Of a stretch of DNA of 11,072 nucleotides, positions 1 to 6,969 are shown piece by piece. How positions within the stretch are numbered: position 1 is the first letter of the stretch; each line of letters opens with the position of its first letter. The notes under the pieces are model-generated. The model was not told the DNA's origin. It did no database searches and saw only the letters and a program-made list of their open reading frames with translations. Both the position numbers and the translations under genes were made by a program. Source of the stretch: an uncultured Collinsella sp. (GTDB lineage: Bacteria; Actinomycetota; Coriobacteriia; Coriobacteriales; Coriobacteriaceae); the NCBI GenBank assembly GCA_905207425.1, contig CAJLLB010000064.1:1-11072 (forward strand). Direction: 5' to 3'.

Positions 1-55
1 GGACGCCGCCCTCTCAAGGCGGAGATCACCAGTTCGAATCTGGTACGGGCTACCA
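1..55 (+). tRNA. tRNA-Glu (anticodon CTC), 3' part
   Basis: The anticodon stem is ccgcc (6-10) paired with ggcgg (18-22). The seven-base loop 11-17 places the anticodon CTC at 13-15, which reads the GAG glutamate codon. The T arm is accag / ttcgaat / ctggt (29-45), followed by the 3' acceptor strand acgggct, discriminator A and an encoded CCA ending at 55. The acceptor 5' strand and most of the D arm lie left of the window. Glu identity rests on the anticodon; the acceptor and T-arm sequence also resemble tRNA-Glu of Gram-positive bacteria. Confidence 0.93.
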
Positions 56-65
56 CGCATCTGAT

Positions 66-98
66 ACCCGGACTTCCTATGGAGGGCCGGGTTTTTTA
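66..98 (+). terminator. Intrinsic terminator after tRNA-Glu
   Basis: The outer stem acccgg (66-71) pairs with ccgggt (87-92). An inner stem cttcc (73-77) pairs with ggagg (81-85) around a three-base loop, with one G.U pair. A run of T follows from 92. This is a textbook Rho-independent terminator, 10 bp after the tRNA 3' end. Confidence 0.9.
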
Positions 99-205
99 TT
101 TTCAAACAACCGTCTGCAATTCCCGTTTGAACCAGAGCTTTGCGTTCTGCCTATGGTCCTTGCGGGTACAATATCCAAGATATTTTGACTGTTAGAAGGA
201 GTCTC

Positions 206-1513
206 ATGACGGAGTCCTCTCAGCATACGTCCAAGCCCCAGGTCGAGGTTGAGGCCTCGGGCGGAGACGACAATAAGAGCGCACGCCGCGGCGCCATCTT
301 TATCGGCGTCGTGCTGGTGGGTTATATCGTCTATCTGGTGGTAACCGGGCAGATGGGGCAGTTCTGGGCCGCTATGTCGAGCGTCCAGGCGTCATGGCTC
401 TTTGTCGCGTGTCTTTGCATGTTCATGTATCTGTTCTTTGGCATTGTGGCCTATGCGATCGCTGTCTGGCTCGACCCCAATTCACCCGTCGGCATTCGCG
501 ACCTCATTTCGGTCGAGGCGAGCGGCATCTTCTTTGGCAACCTCACACCTATGATGATGGGCTCGACTCCTGCTCAGATCTACCGCCTGACCAAGGCGGG
601 CCAAAATGTCGGCGAGGCCGGAGCCACGCAATTCACGCGCTTTATCGTGTATCAGTTTGGCCTCGTTGCCTGGGGCGCTATCCTACTGCTTGCTCGCATG
701 CCGTTTTTTGCCGAGCGCTATGGCGACATGACGCTGCTGTGCGTCTTTAGCTTTGGTGGGCACTGCTGCATCTTGCTTGGCATCTTCGCCGTCGCGCTCA
801 TGCCTAAGACCGTCACGCGCGTCGCCCACTGCATCATCAATTGGCTTGAGCGCATTGGTGTCTCGGCCACTAAGATCGAGGGATGGCGCACGTTTGTCGA
901 TGGCGAGATCTACTCCTTCTCCGAGAAGTTCAAGCTTTCAGCCGGACATTTTTCTTCCATGCTGCTCACCGTGTTTATCACCATGCTGCAGCTCGCGTTT
1001 TTCTATCTGGTTCCGTATTTCCTAATGCTTGCCTTTGGCCACCACGAGGTCGACTTTTTCTCGGTCATGGCCGCGAGCGCCTTTGTCCAGTTGCTGAGCT
1101 CTGCGGTCCCCTTGCCCGGTGGTACCGGCGGTGCCGAGGGCGGCTTCGCGCTGTTTCTGGGTCATTTCTTTGGGTCGGCTTCGACCGCCGGTTATCTGCT
1201 GTGGCGCCTCATTACGTTTATTGCGCCGACCATTTTGGCTGCGCCCCTGCTGGGACTTAAGAGCGCCCACAACGAGAGCATCCATGCGCGCTGGGATCGC
1301 GTGATGCGCAAGCTCGGCCGCACGCCTCAGATGTCCTCTGTGGCCGCGAAGCCGCACCCCACGAATGCTGTTACCGTTGATCCCAAGAAGCACGCTCAGA
1401 AGGCTTCTGGGGCCGCTAAGCCGGCTCATAAAGCCTATGTGCGTCAGACAGGCGATGGTATTCGCGTATCTCCGTCGGCACTCAATAAGAAGAAGCATCC
1501 TAAGTCGCAGTAG
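206..1513 (+). CDS. Flippase-like / LPG-synthase-like multipass membrane protein
   Basis: A 435-residue integral membrane protein of the lysylphosphatidylglycerol synthase transmembrane family (UPF0104, YbhN/AglD-like). It has a soluble, charged N-terminus of about 30 residues, a hydrophobic segment near 31-48, several further membrane helices, and the diagnostic Gly-rich loop PLPGGTGGAEGGF at 302-314. The last ~80 residues form a Lys/Ala/Pro-rich cytosolic-looking tail. It has no C-terminal LPG synthetase domain, so lysyl transfer itself is not expected; related proteins are thought to move or act on lipid-linked substrates, but the substrate here is unknown. The ATG at 206 is chosen because AAGGAG lies 4 bases upstream; a TTG at 140 in the same frame has no comparable ribosome site. 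It stands alone between the tRNA terminator and tetR. Confidence 0.85.
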   Translation: MTESSQHTSKPQVEVEASGGDDNKSARRGAIFIGVVLVGYIVYLVVTGQMGQFWAAMSSVQASWLFVACLCMFMYLFFGIVAYAIAVWLDPNSPVGIRDLISVEASGIFFGNLTPMMMGSTPAQIYRLTKAGQNVGEAGATQFTRFIVYQFGLVAWGAILLLARMPFFAERYGDMTLLCVFSFGGHCCILLGIFAVALMPKTVTRVAHCIINWLERIGVSATKIEGWRTFVDGEIYSFSEKFKLSAGHFSSMLLTVFITMLQLAFFYLVPYFLMLAFGHHEVDFFSVMAASAFVQLLSSAVPLPGGTGGAEGGFALFLGHFFGSASTAGYLLWRLITFIAPTILAAPLLGLKSAHNESIHARWDRVMRKLGRTPQMSSVAAKPHPTNAVTVDPKKHAQKASGAAKPAHKAYVRQTGDGIRVSPSALNKKKHPKSQ

Positions 1514-1560
1514 GGCAGTCGTGCGTTCTTCATGACGCGGGGCATATTTGTGCCGTATGG

Positions 1561-1588
1561 GGGATAATCCTCTTACGTAGATTATCCC
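1561..1588. promoter_or_regulatory. Perfect 9+9 bp inverted repeat, possible TetR operator
   Basis: GGGATAATC (1561-1569) and GATTATCCC (1580-1588) are exact inverted copies separated by 10 bases that contain the palindrome TACGTA (1574-1579). It ends 41 bases before the tetR ATG. No T-run follows, so it is not a standard intrinsic terminator for the flippase-like gene. Position and symmetry suit an autoregulatory operator for the TetR-family protein, and the left arm contains a -10-like GATAAT. Function is inferred from location only. Confidence 0.5.
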
Positions 1589-1629
1589 TCATCTGTTGAT
1601 GAATGCTCGCATATCGAAGGGACACGCCC

Positions 1630-2241
1630 ATGGCAACCAGCAAACCGCGTCTTGACCGCCGCATCGTTCGCAGCCGCAATGCCATCCTTTCTGCTTTCGA
1701 GCGCCTGCTCATGGAAAAGCCGTTGGCAGACATTACGGTGAGTGCCATCGCGCGCGAGGCCAATGTCGACCGCAAGACCTTTTACGTTCACTTTGGTACG
1801 GTTGACGGCCTGCTCGATGCCATTGCCGTCGATGTGGTGGAGATGATTGTCGACTCGGTCGAGAAAACCCTTGCTTCAATGGACGGCGACACCAACGAGC
1901 GCGCCCTGGGCGCGGCGGCGACCTTCTTTAAAACCGTTAACGAGGCACTGTGTAACAACTTAGTGCTCAATCGTCAGCTGATCGAGAACATTCCGCTCGA
2001 CGACTTTATGGCTCGCCTGCGCGAACCGCTCGAGCACGAGATTGCCGAACGCGATCTGCTGCCCCAAGGTCTCAAGGACGAGATGTTCGACTACTATCTG
2101 GCGTTTTTGCTGTCGGGTATTATCGGTATCTATCGCACGTGGGCGCTGTCTGACGGCTCGGTTCCTATCGAGCGCGTCTCTGAGGTCGCCAACGACCTGA
2201 CTCTCAACGGTCTGTCGAGTCTGGAATCTCGCTTGGATTAG
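1630..2241 (+). CDS. TetR/AcrR-family transcriptional regulator
   Basis: A 203-residue one-component DNA-binding regulator. The N-terminal TetR helix-turn-helix spans about residues 16-62, with the family signature around 36-55 (ITVSAIAREANVDRKTFYVH). The remaining ~140 residues form the helical ligand-binding and dimerisation half, with hydrophobic helices near 144-160. Ligand and targets cannot be read from the sequence. The ATG at 1630 has gaaggga seven bases upstream; an in-frame ATG at 1603 would add nine residues but lacks a good ribosome site. The nearest candidate operator is the inverted repeat 1561-1588. The stop lies directly against the IS3 remnant, so any former downstream partner may have been lost. 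Confidence 0.9.
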   Translation: MATSKPRLDRRIVRSRNAILSAFERLLMEKPLADITVSAIAREANVDRKTFYVHFGTVDGLLDAIAVDVVEMIVDSVEKTLASMDGDTNERALGAAATFFKTVNEALCNNLVLNRQLIENIPLDDFMARLREPLEHEIAERDLLPQGLKDEMFDYYLAFLLSGIIGIYRTWALSDGSVPIERVSEVANDLTLNGLSSLESRLD

Positions 2242-2243
2242 GC

Positions 2244-2339
2244 CTAGTTGGGCTCGTCGGCGTGGAAATTCCTGTTCACGAGGTTCTCCGGCGCCTTGTA
2301 GACCTCGCCGCGTAGGAGCTGTAGCCTGAGGATCCCTAA
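2244..2339 (-). pseudogene. IS3-family transposase (OrfB) remnant
   Basis: Read on the minus strand, the frame ending in TAG at 2244-2246 gives RGEVYKAPENLVNRNFHADE followed by PN and the stop. This matches the segment of IS3-family OrfB just before the integrase core, where intact elements read roughly 'GE...APNLL.R.F.A..PN.KW.TDIT'. Only about 25-30 recognisable codons remain; residues upstream of the RGE no longer look like the family. There is no ribosome site, no DDE residue and no terminal repeat that I can see. Similarity stops exactly where the tetR coding end begins, so this is a scar and not a gene. It fills most of the 114-bp space between tetR and the ABC operon. Confidence 0.7.
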
Positions 2340-2355
2340 AAGAAGGTCCAGTTTA

Positions 2356-3669
2356 TCATTCCCACTCCAATTGGGAATCCTCCGATGCGCCTTCGCACGC
2401 TTGCATGACCTCGATACCATGCGATCGTGCGAACTCGACGAGCTCTGCGTTGCGGGCGTTTATGGTGCCGAAGGCGGCGGGGCACACGATAAGGCGCGCG
2501 CAGTGGACGAGGAGCTCTTTGGCGCGGGCTATGGTTTTATCCCCGATCGGCTCGAAGGCGCGCTCGGCCACGCATTCCGTCGCCAGGTCGCGCGCGAGCT
2601 CGCAGTCGATGTCCCCTTCGTGCAGAATGCCCGCGTAGAACGCCTTGCCCTGCCGGATGAGCTGGCGAAACACAGCTGACCCCGTACCTGCGCCGGCGAT
2701 GACGAACGTGTGCGCATCGCCGTGCGGGCGCCCAATTTCCACGCTGCCGAAGCGCTCGTTGAAGGTGCCATGTTGAAGGCCGTAGAGCTCGCCAATCGTC
2801 TCGCGCGTGAATATGTCCTCGGGTGCGCCGGCGCGGAAGACCCGGCCGTCCTTCACGCAAATCACCTTGTCGGCGCTTTTCTGCGCGAGCTCGAGTTCGT
2901 GGATGGACATGATGACAGCAACATTCCGCGATTTCGCAAGGTGGCGAAGTATTCGTAGCAGGTCGATCTGGTAGCGGATATCGAGATACGACGTGGGCTC
3001 GTCGAGCACGAGCACGCGCGGATCCTGCGCGATGGCGCGTGCGAGCATGACGCGCTGGCGTTGCCCGTCGCTTATCTGCATGAAGTCGCGCTCGGCAAGC
3101 TTTTCCACATGTGCGGTTTTCATGGCCTCGTCGACCCGATTATGGTCGTCGGGCGTGAGTGTGCCCATTCGCCCGGTGTAGGGATGCCTTCCCGCCTCTA
3201 CGATATCGCGGCAGGTGAGGAGCTCGGTCCGGGGGCGATCTGTCAGCATAACGGCAAGGTTCCTTGCGAACTCCGCCGTCTTCCATCGGGAAATCTCCCG
3301 CCCGTCGAGCTCGACCGCGCCGGCAAGCGGTGCCAGATGGCGTGTGATGGTTTTCAAGATGGTCGACTTGCCCGAGCCGTTCGGCCCGATGAGCGCCACT
3401 ACGTCGCCCGCGCGAACCTCCAGATCGACGCCTTCGACTACGACCTTCTTGTCGTAGCCAGCCGACAGGTCGCTTATGCGGAAAAGCGGTGCTCCGTCAG
3501 CCTGCGTTTCTACCGGGGTTTCGAGGTTCGACTCCGCTCGAAGGAGGCGTTCCGCGCGCAGTTCCGCACGAGCCGAAAGTGCCTTCTGGCGCTTTCGTGC
3601 GAGCTCAGAACTGGCCAAGCATGGAATGTTCCCTCCGAGCGTTTTGGTCCGCGGCACGAATTCCCCCAT
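2356..3669 (-). CDS. ABC transporter ATP-binding protein, FecE/FepC-like, with C-terminal extension
   Basis: A 437-residue cytoplasmic ATPase that would power the adjacent FecCD permease. The ATPase core is about residues 61-300: A-loop Tyr72, Walker A GPNGSGKST (95-103), signature ISDGQ (199-203), Walker B VLVLDEPT (219-226) and H-loop His257. The usual Q-loop glutamine is replaced (MLTDRP, 141-146), as in a subgroup of FecE-like ATPases. Residues 1-60 are an Arg/Ala/Glu-rich extension. Residues ~311-437 form a separate domain beginning with a Gly-rich stretch (VIAGAGTGS, 323-331), of a type found on some FecE-like ATPases; its role is unknown. The start ATG follows the permease stop with no gap, with GAGG three bases before that stop-start junction. 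Length is well above the usual ~260 because of both extensions. This is the last gene of the operon. Confidence 0.9.
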   Translation of the reverse strand: MGEFVPRTKTLGGNIPCLASSELARKRQKALSARAELRAERLLRAESNLETPVETQADGAPLFRISDLSAGYDKKVVVEGVDLEVRAGDVVALIGPNGSGKSTILKTITRHLAPLAGAVELDGREISRWKTAEFARNLAVMLTDRPRTELLTCRDIVEAGRHPYTGRMGTLTPDDHNRVDEAMKTAHVEKLAERDFMQISDGQRQRVMLARAIAQDPRVLVLDEPTSYLDIRYQIDLLRILRHLAKSRNVAVIMSIHELELAQKSADKVICVKDGRVFRAGAPEDIFTRETIGELYGLQHGTFNERFGSVEIGRPHGDAHTFVIAGAGTGSAVFRQLIRQGKAFYAGILHEGDIDCELARDLATECVAERAFEPIGDKTIARAKELLVHCARLIVCPAAFGTINARNAELVEFARSHGIEVMQACEGASEDSQLEWE

Positions 3670-4710
3670 CTACCTCACCCGCTTCTTCAACATGAGTGCA
3701 ATAACCACCGGCGCGCCGAAGATGGCGGTGACGGCGCTGATGGAAAGCTCGACGGGGGAGAACAGCGTGCGCGCGATCAAATCGCAGCCCGCGCAAAAGA
3801 TGGCGCCTCCCAAGAAGCACGCAGGAATCACGCGGATAGGCTTCGACGACTTCAGCGCCGACTTAACGAGATGCGGAACCGCGATGCCTACGAACGACAC
3901 CGGACCAGCGAACGCGGTCACGCAGGCGGAGAGCATGCTCGCTAGAAGGACGAGCACCACGCGGAAGCGTGCGACGTTCACGCCGACGCTTTTCGCGTAG
4001 GCTTCTCCCAGCTGGAAGGCGGAAAGGGGCTTCGATATCGCGAATACGCATGCGCTCACGGTAATCACCACGACCGCGATGACCGCGATGTCGTCCCAGT
4101 TCGAACCCGAGAAGCTGCCCAAAGACCAGTTGTGCAGGTTCACGATGGACTGGTCGTCGGCGAAGGCGATGAGAAAGTTCGTCGCCGCCGAGCAGATGTA
4201 TCCCACCATGACGCCCGCCACGATGAGCATGGCCATGGAACTTATGCGCCGTGCGATGAGGAGCACGAAGCCGATGGTGATAAGCGATCCCAGAAACGCT
4301 GCGGCCACCATGACCGGCGAGGACATGGCCTGGTTCGCGCCCAGAAGCACGATCATCGTAAGCGCGACGACGAACTTTGCGCCCGAGGAGACGCCCAAGA
4401 TGAACGGGTCGGCGATGGGGTTGTTGAAAAACGTCTGCAGCAGGAACCCGGAGAGCGAAAGTGCCCCGCCGAGAAGTATGGCTGAAAGCACGCGCGGCAG
4501 GCGAATCTCCCAGATGACCTGGCTTTCCATGGAATTGGCCGCGCCGCCCGAAAGGATGTCGGGGATGTGGTCTGCGGGCACGAGCACGCTCCCGATGCAC
4601 AGGTTGGCCCCGACGAGCACGATGAGGGCAACAGCGAGCAGCGCCGTCACGACGCGACACCGCGCGGCGCGCCCCGATTCGTCGTATGCCATGGTAAGCC
4701 GGCTTCTCAT
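3670..4710 (-). CDS. FecCD-family ABC transporter permease
   Basis: A 346-residue inner-membrane permease of the iron-siderophore/haem/cobalamin (BtuC/FepD) class, about ten transmembrane helices. Family landmarks in order: IRLPRVLSAILLGGALSLSG with NNPIADPFILGVSSGA soon after, the coupling-helix region FAGPVSFVGIAVPHLVK, and near the end GCDLIARTL then ELSISAVTAIFGAPVV. Family length is normal. The ATG at 4710 lies 4 bases after the stop of the upstream binding-protein gene; a second in-frame ATG at 4692 is possible, and neither has a strong ribosome site, suggesting translational coupling. Only one permease gene is present, so the channel is probably a homodimer. The family covers siderophores, haem and corrinoids, so the substrate is not fixed by this gene alone. 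Confidence 0.92.
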   Translation of the reverse strand: MRSRLTMAYDESGRAARCRVVTALLAVALIVLVGANLCIGSVLVPADHIPDILSGGAANSMESQVIWEIRLPRVLSAILLGGALSLSGFLLQTFFNNPIADPFILGVSSGAKFVVALTMIVLLGANQAMSSPVMVAAAFLGSLITIGFVLLIARRISSMAMLIVAGVMVGYICSAATNFLIAFADDQSIVNLHNWSLGSFSGSNWDDIAVIAVVVITVSACVFAISKPLSAFQLGEAYAKSVGVNVARFRVVLVLLASMLSACVTAFAGPVSFVGIAVPHLVKSALKSSKPIRVIPACFLGGAIFCAGCDLIARTLFSPVELSISAVTAIFGAPVVIALMLKKRVR

Positions 4711-4714
4711 GGCG

Positions 4715-6286
4715 CTAGCCGAGCTTCCTCAGATAATGGAAGTCACTCGTGTCATCGCCGGTGAACGCCCCGTGCAGCTCGTCGATAATGTCGGCGGTAG
4801 AAGTCATCTGCTGGTACATGTCGGCGCTTGTGACCCAGACGTTGCCGTTCTTCACGGCTTTGAACTGCGACAATAGCGCGTTTTTGCTTACGAAGTCGCT
4901 CAAGGTGGCAACCGATTCGTCGATGGTGCCGTTGTAGACGATGATGTCGGCATCCTTCGCCGTCGCATAGAAGCGCTCCATTTCGAGCGTTACTGACGAA
5001 CCTGACGTCGACGCCGTCTGTGCGTCATCGAGCGCGTAGCTGCCGCCTGCGAGCTCGATCATCTGCGCCACGTAGTCGCCCCTCCGCCGCGTGACGGCGG
5101 CCCCGTTCGAGTTAATGTAGAAATACGCCACGGTTTTACCTGACGACGCGAGCCCCGACGTTTGCTCGACGCGGGCCTTCTGCTCGTTGAACAGGTGCGC
5201 GGCCTCCTCTTCCTTGTCGAACAGGACGCCGAAAAGCTTAATCCACTCGACGCGTCCGAGTGCTTCGGGCTCGCTCGACGACTGTTCGGTGAGCACGACG
5301 AGCCCGAGCTTCTGCAGCTTTTCCTTCACATCGGGCGTGTGGTTGATCATGGTGTTCTCGATGGCGAGCGTGCAGCCCGAGGCCGATATTCGCTCGTAGT
5401 CGGGCGCGCTGTACTTGCCGCCGTAGGCGATCGCCCCACTTTCGAGCGCGCTTTTGAAGCCCGCGACCGAGCAATCGTCGGCCTTCGTGCCCGACATTAA
5501 GATATTGTCGTTCGCATCGAGCGCGTCGACCAGGCACATCGTCGCCGACGACACGAGGTACACCTTGTCGGCGGGGCGTCTTATGACCGCGATGTCGGAG
5601 CTCAACCCGTCAGGTACCTTCGCATCTTGCGGCACCACGAGGAAGCGCTCCCCGTTCGAAACGCAGATAAGCCGCAAGCCGCCTTCGAACTCGTCGACAG
5701 TGAAGTGCTTGGCGTATTCAAGCTGAAGCGCCCCCGTCGGCTCCCAGCCGCAGCCCAAATCAGCGTTGTGGAAGTCGGCCGCGGCGCTTGAGGCCGTTCC
5801 CGCAGGGGAGCCGCCGCTTGCATCGTCGCCCGATTTCTCCTTCATGGTGGATGAGTCGAAGTGGAGCGTGTAGTCGATGGTGTGCGGCGTCGACATGGCG
5901 ACGGTCTCGGCCGACACGGCGATGTCCTCGTCGAGCGTGACGGGTATCTCGAACGTGGAGTTGCCGCCGTCGTTTACGGGCGCGTAGTCCACGCCGTCGA
6001 CGGTCATCTTGTCGTAGTTCGAACTCGACCAGGTGATGGTCGCGGTGTAGGTGTCGCCATCCTTCACAATTGTGGTGGGCGAGGCGATGCTTGCGCGCCC
6101 TGACCCGCCGGAAAGCGAGACGCTCACAGTGTATTCCTGAGAGCCCGCCGTGGCACCGGTCACGTTCGGGCTCGCACTGCACCCCGCGAAGGGAAGCGCG
6201 AGCAGGGCGACGAGAACGCAGGCGATCGCGCGCGCCGCGATGCTGCGGCGCTTCCTGTTTTCCCCCTTGGGAAGAATCGACCGCAT
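4715..6286 (-). CDS. Lipoprotein with NEAT-like domain fused to an ABC substrate-binding domain
   Basis: A 523-residue surface lipoprotein. A basic N-terminus and hydrophobic segment (about 17-35) end in the lipobox FAGC, with the lipidated Cys at 36. Residues ~50-144 resemble a NEAT (near iron transporter) type beta domain, including WSSSNYDKM at 86-94, reminiscent of the S-x-x-x-Y haem-contact motif of NEAT proteins, and GNSTFEIPVT. A Ser/Gly/Ala-rich linker (145-172) leads to a Peripla_BP_2-like binding domain (about 180-523) of the FepB/BtuF class, with EPEALGRVEWIK at 339-350 typical of this fold. Ordinary binding proteins of this class are ~300-350 residues; the extra length is the N-terminal domain. 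It begins 4 bases after the small lipoprotein stop and is followed 4 bases later by the permease, so it is the importer's receptor. Ligand inferred: haem, another metallo-tetrapyrrole or a metal chelate. Confidence 0.83.
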   Translation of the reverse strand: MRSILPKGENRKRRSIAARAIACVLVALLALPFAGCSASPNVTGATAGSQEYTVSVSLSGGSGRASIASPTTIVKDGDTYTATITWSSSNYDKMTVDGVDYAPVNDGGNSTFEIPVTLDEDIAVSAETVAMSTPHTIDYTLHFDSSTMKEKSGDDASGGSPAGTASSAAADFHNADLGCGWEPTGALQLEYAKHFTVDEFEGGLRLICVSNGERFLVVPQDAKVPDGLSSDIAVIRRPADKVYLVSSATMCLVDALDANDNILMSGTKADDCSVAGFKSALESGAIAYGGKYSAPDYERISASGCTLAIENTMINHTPDVKEKLQKLGLVVLTEQSSSEPEALGRVEWIKLFGVLFDKEEEAAHLFNEQKARVEQTSGLASSGKTVAYFYINSNGAAVTRRRGDYVAQMIELAGGSYALDDAQTASTSGSSVTLEMERFYATAKDADIIVYNGTIDESVATLSDFVSKNALLSQFKAVKNGNVWVTSADMYQQMTSTADIIDELHGAFTGDDTSDFHYLRKLG

Positions 6287-6290
6287 GGCG

Positions 6291-6824
6291 TTACTTCAGT
6301 GCGTCGGCGCGCAGATCGACGCCGGCGGATTCGAATACGAGCGTGCGGTCGTACCACCGCTCCCTTTTAATGCTCCACGCGGCGCAGGCGGTGTCCTCGT
6401 CGAGCGCATCAACGGGCACGTCGTAGGTGTACTTGCCTTCCGCGTTTTCCACATAGGGGATGAAGTCGGCCTCGCTCGCGGCGGCAGCCTCGTCGCCCGT
6501 GCCCATGAAGAGCTTGCCGTAGCCCGTGCCGGAAAGTGTCATCACGCAGTGCATGGAGCCGTTTTCCACGATGAGCTGGGCATCCACAATCCTGAACATG
6601 TTCGAGCTGGAATCTACGGTGATCGGATAGGTGCCGTCGGCCACCTTGTCGGCGGTGATGGGGGCAGCGCTTGCGCCCTCGGGCGCATCGGCCGCCTGTT
6701 CGGTCTTTTCCTGGGAATCGGCATCGCTTGCCTTTGCGCTGTCGATTGAATTTCCGCCGCAGCCGGCGAGCGAGAACGCGAAAAGCGCCGCCGACAGGGC
6801 GAAGGCGAGGGTTTTCTTCAACAT
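6291..6824 (-). CDS. Small lipoprotein with NEAT-like domain
   Basis: A 177-residue lipoprotein. Residues 1-21 are a typical signal peptide (MLKK then a hydrophobic run) ending in lipobox LAGC, with Cys22. An acidic Ser/Ala-rich linker (23-55) tethers one beta-rich domain (about 63-168) with TYPITVDSSSNMF (65-77), VMTLSGTGYGKLFMGTG (94-110) and a C-terminal TYDVPVDALDED strand. This follows the same layout as the N-terminal domain of the next gene and of NEAT-like iron-transport-associated domains; the SGTGYGKL segment sits where NEAT proteins carry S-x-x-x-Y. The ATG at 6824 has AAAGGA nine bases upstream; an earlier in-frame start at 6899 would place an Arg-rich leader before the signal peptide and is rejected. 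Likely a surface ligand-capture partner handing substrate to the binding protein; ligand not proven. Confidence 0.75.
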   Translation of the reverse strand: MLKKTLAFALSAALFAFSLAGCGGNSIDSAKASDADSQEKTEQAADAPEGASAAPITADKVADGTYPITVDSSSNMFRIVDAQLIVENGSMHCVMTLSGTGYGKLFMGTGDEAAAASEADFIPYVENAEGKYTYDVPVDALDEDTACAAWSIKRERWYDRTLVFESAGVDLRADALK

Positions 6825-6851
6825 GGAGGGGGTTCCTTTCAATCGCTTCGA

Positions 6852-6879
6852 CCGCCCGCGCCGTGCGGTGGGCGGGCGG
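6852..6879 (-). other. G+C-rich stem-loop in the cbiK-lipoprotein spacer
   Basis: CCGCCCGC (6852-6859) pairs with GCGGGCGG (6872-6879) around a 12-base loop. It lies between the larger stem-loop and the ribosome site of the small lipoprotein. No T-run follows on the minus strand, so a role as a simple intrinsic terminator is unlikely. It may influence mRNA stability or ribosome loading. Confidence 0.5.
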
Positions 6880-6886
6880 GATGCGA

Positions 6887-6935
6887 GTGCAACGGGCATG
6901 CGCCGTCAGTCGGGGAAGGCGCATGCCCGTTGCAC
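6887..6935 (-). other. Perfect 18-bp stem-loop downstream of cbiK
   Basis: The left arm 6887-6904 (GTGCAACGGGCATGCGCC) and right arm 6918-6935 are exact reverse complements over 18 bases, with a 13-base loop (6905-6917). On the transcribed minus strand it begins 34 bases after the cbiK stop. No U-run follows. It may be a 3' stabiliser, a processing site or a partial terminator that sets the ratio of cbiK to the transporter genes. Exact function is unknown. Confidence 0.65.
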
Positions 6936-6969
6936 GGGGACGCGACCGGCGCCCCCGTGCGCGGCGAGT

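Noticed and set aside
140..205. Upstream in-frame TTG start giving the flippase-like protein 22 extra residues
   Set aside because: No ribosome site before 140, whereas AAGGAG sits just before the ATG at 206. A TACAAT at 167-172 that could be a -10 box has no matching -35, so it was not called as a promoter either.
2358..2378. ATTCCCA/TGGGAAT hairpin as a terminator of the importer operon
   Set aside because: It overlaps the last codons and stop of the ATPase gene, and no U-run follows on the minus strand; the nearest T-rich stretch is about 15-20 bases further on.
3061..3945. 294-codon plus-strand open frame opposite the ATPase and permease genes
   Set aside because: Shadow of G+C-rich coding sequence. 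It has no recognisable domain and crosses the junction of two clear minus-strand genes.
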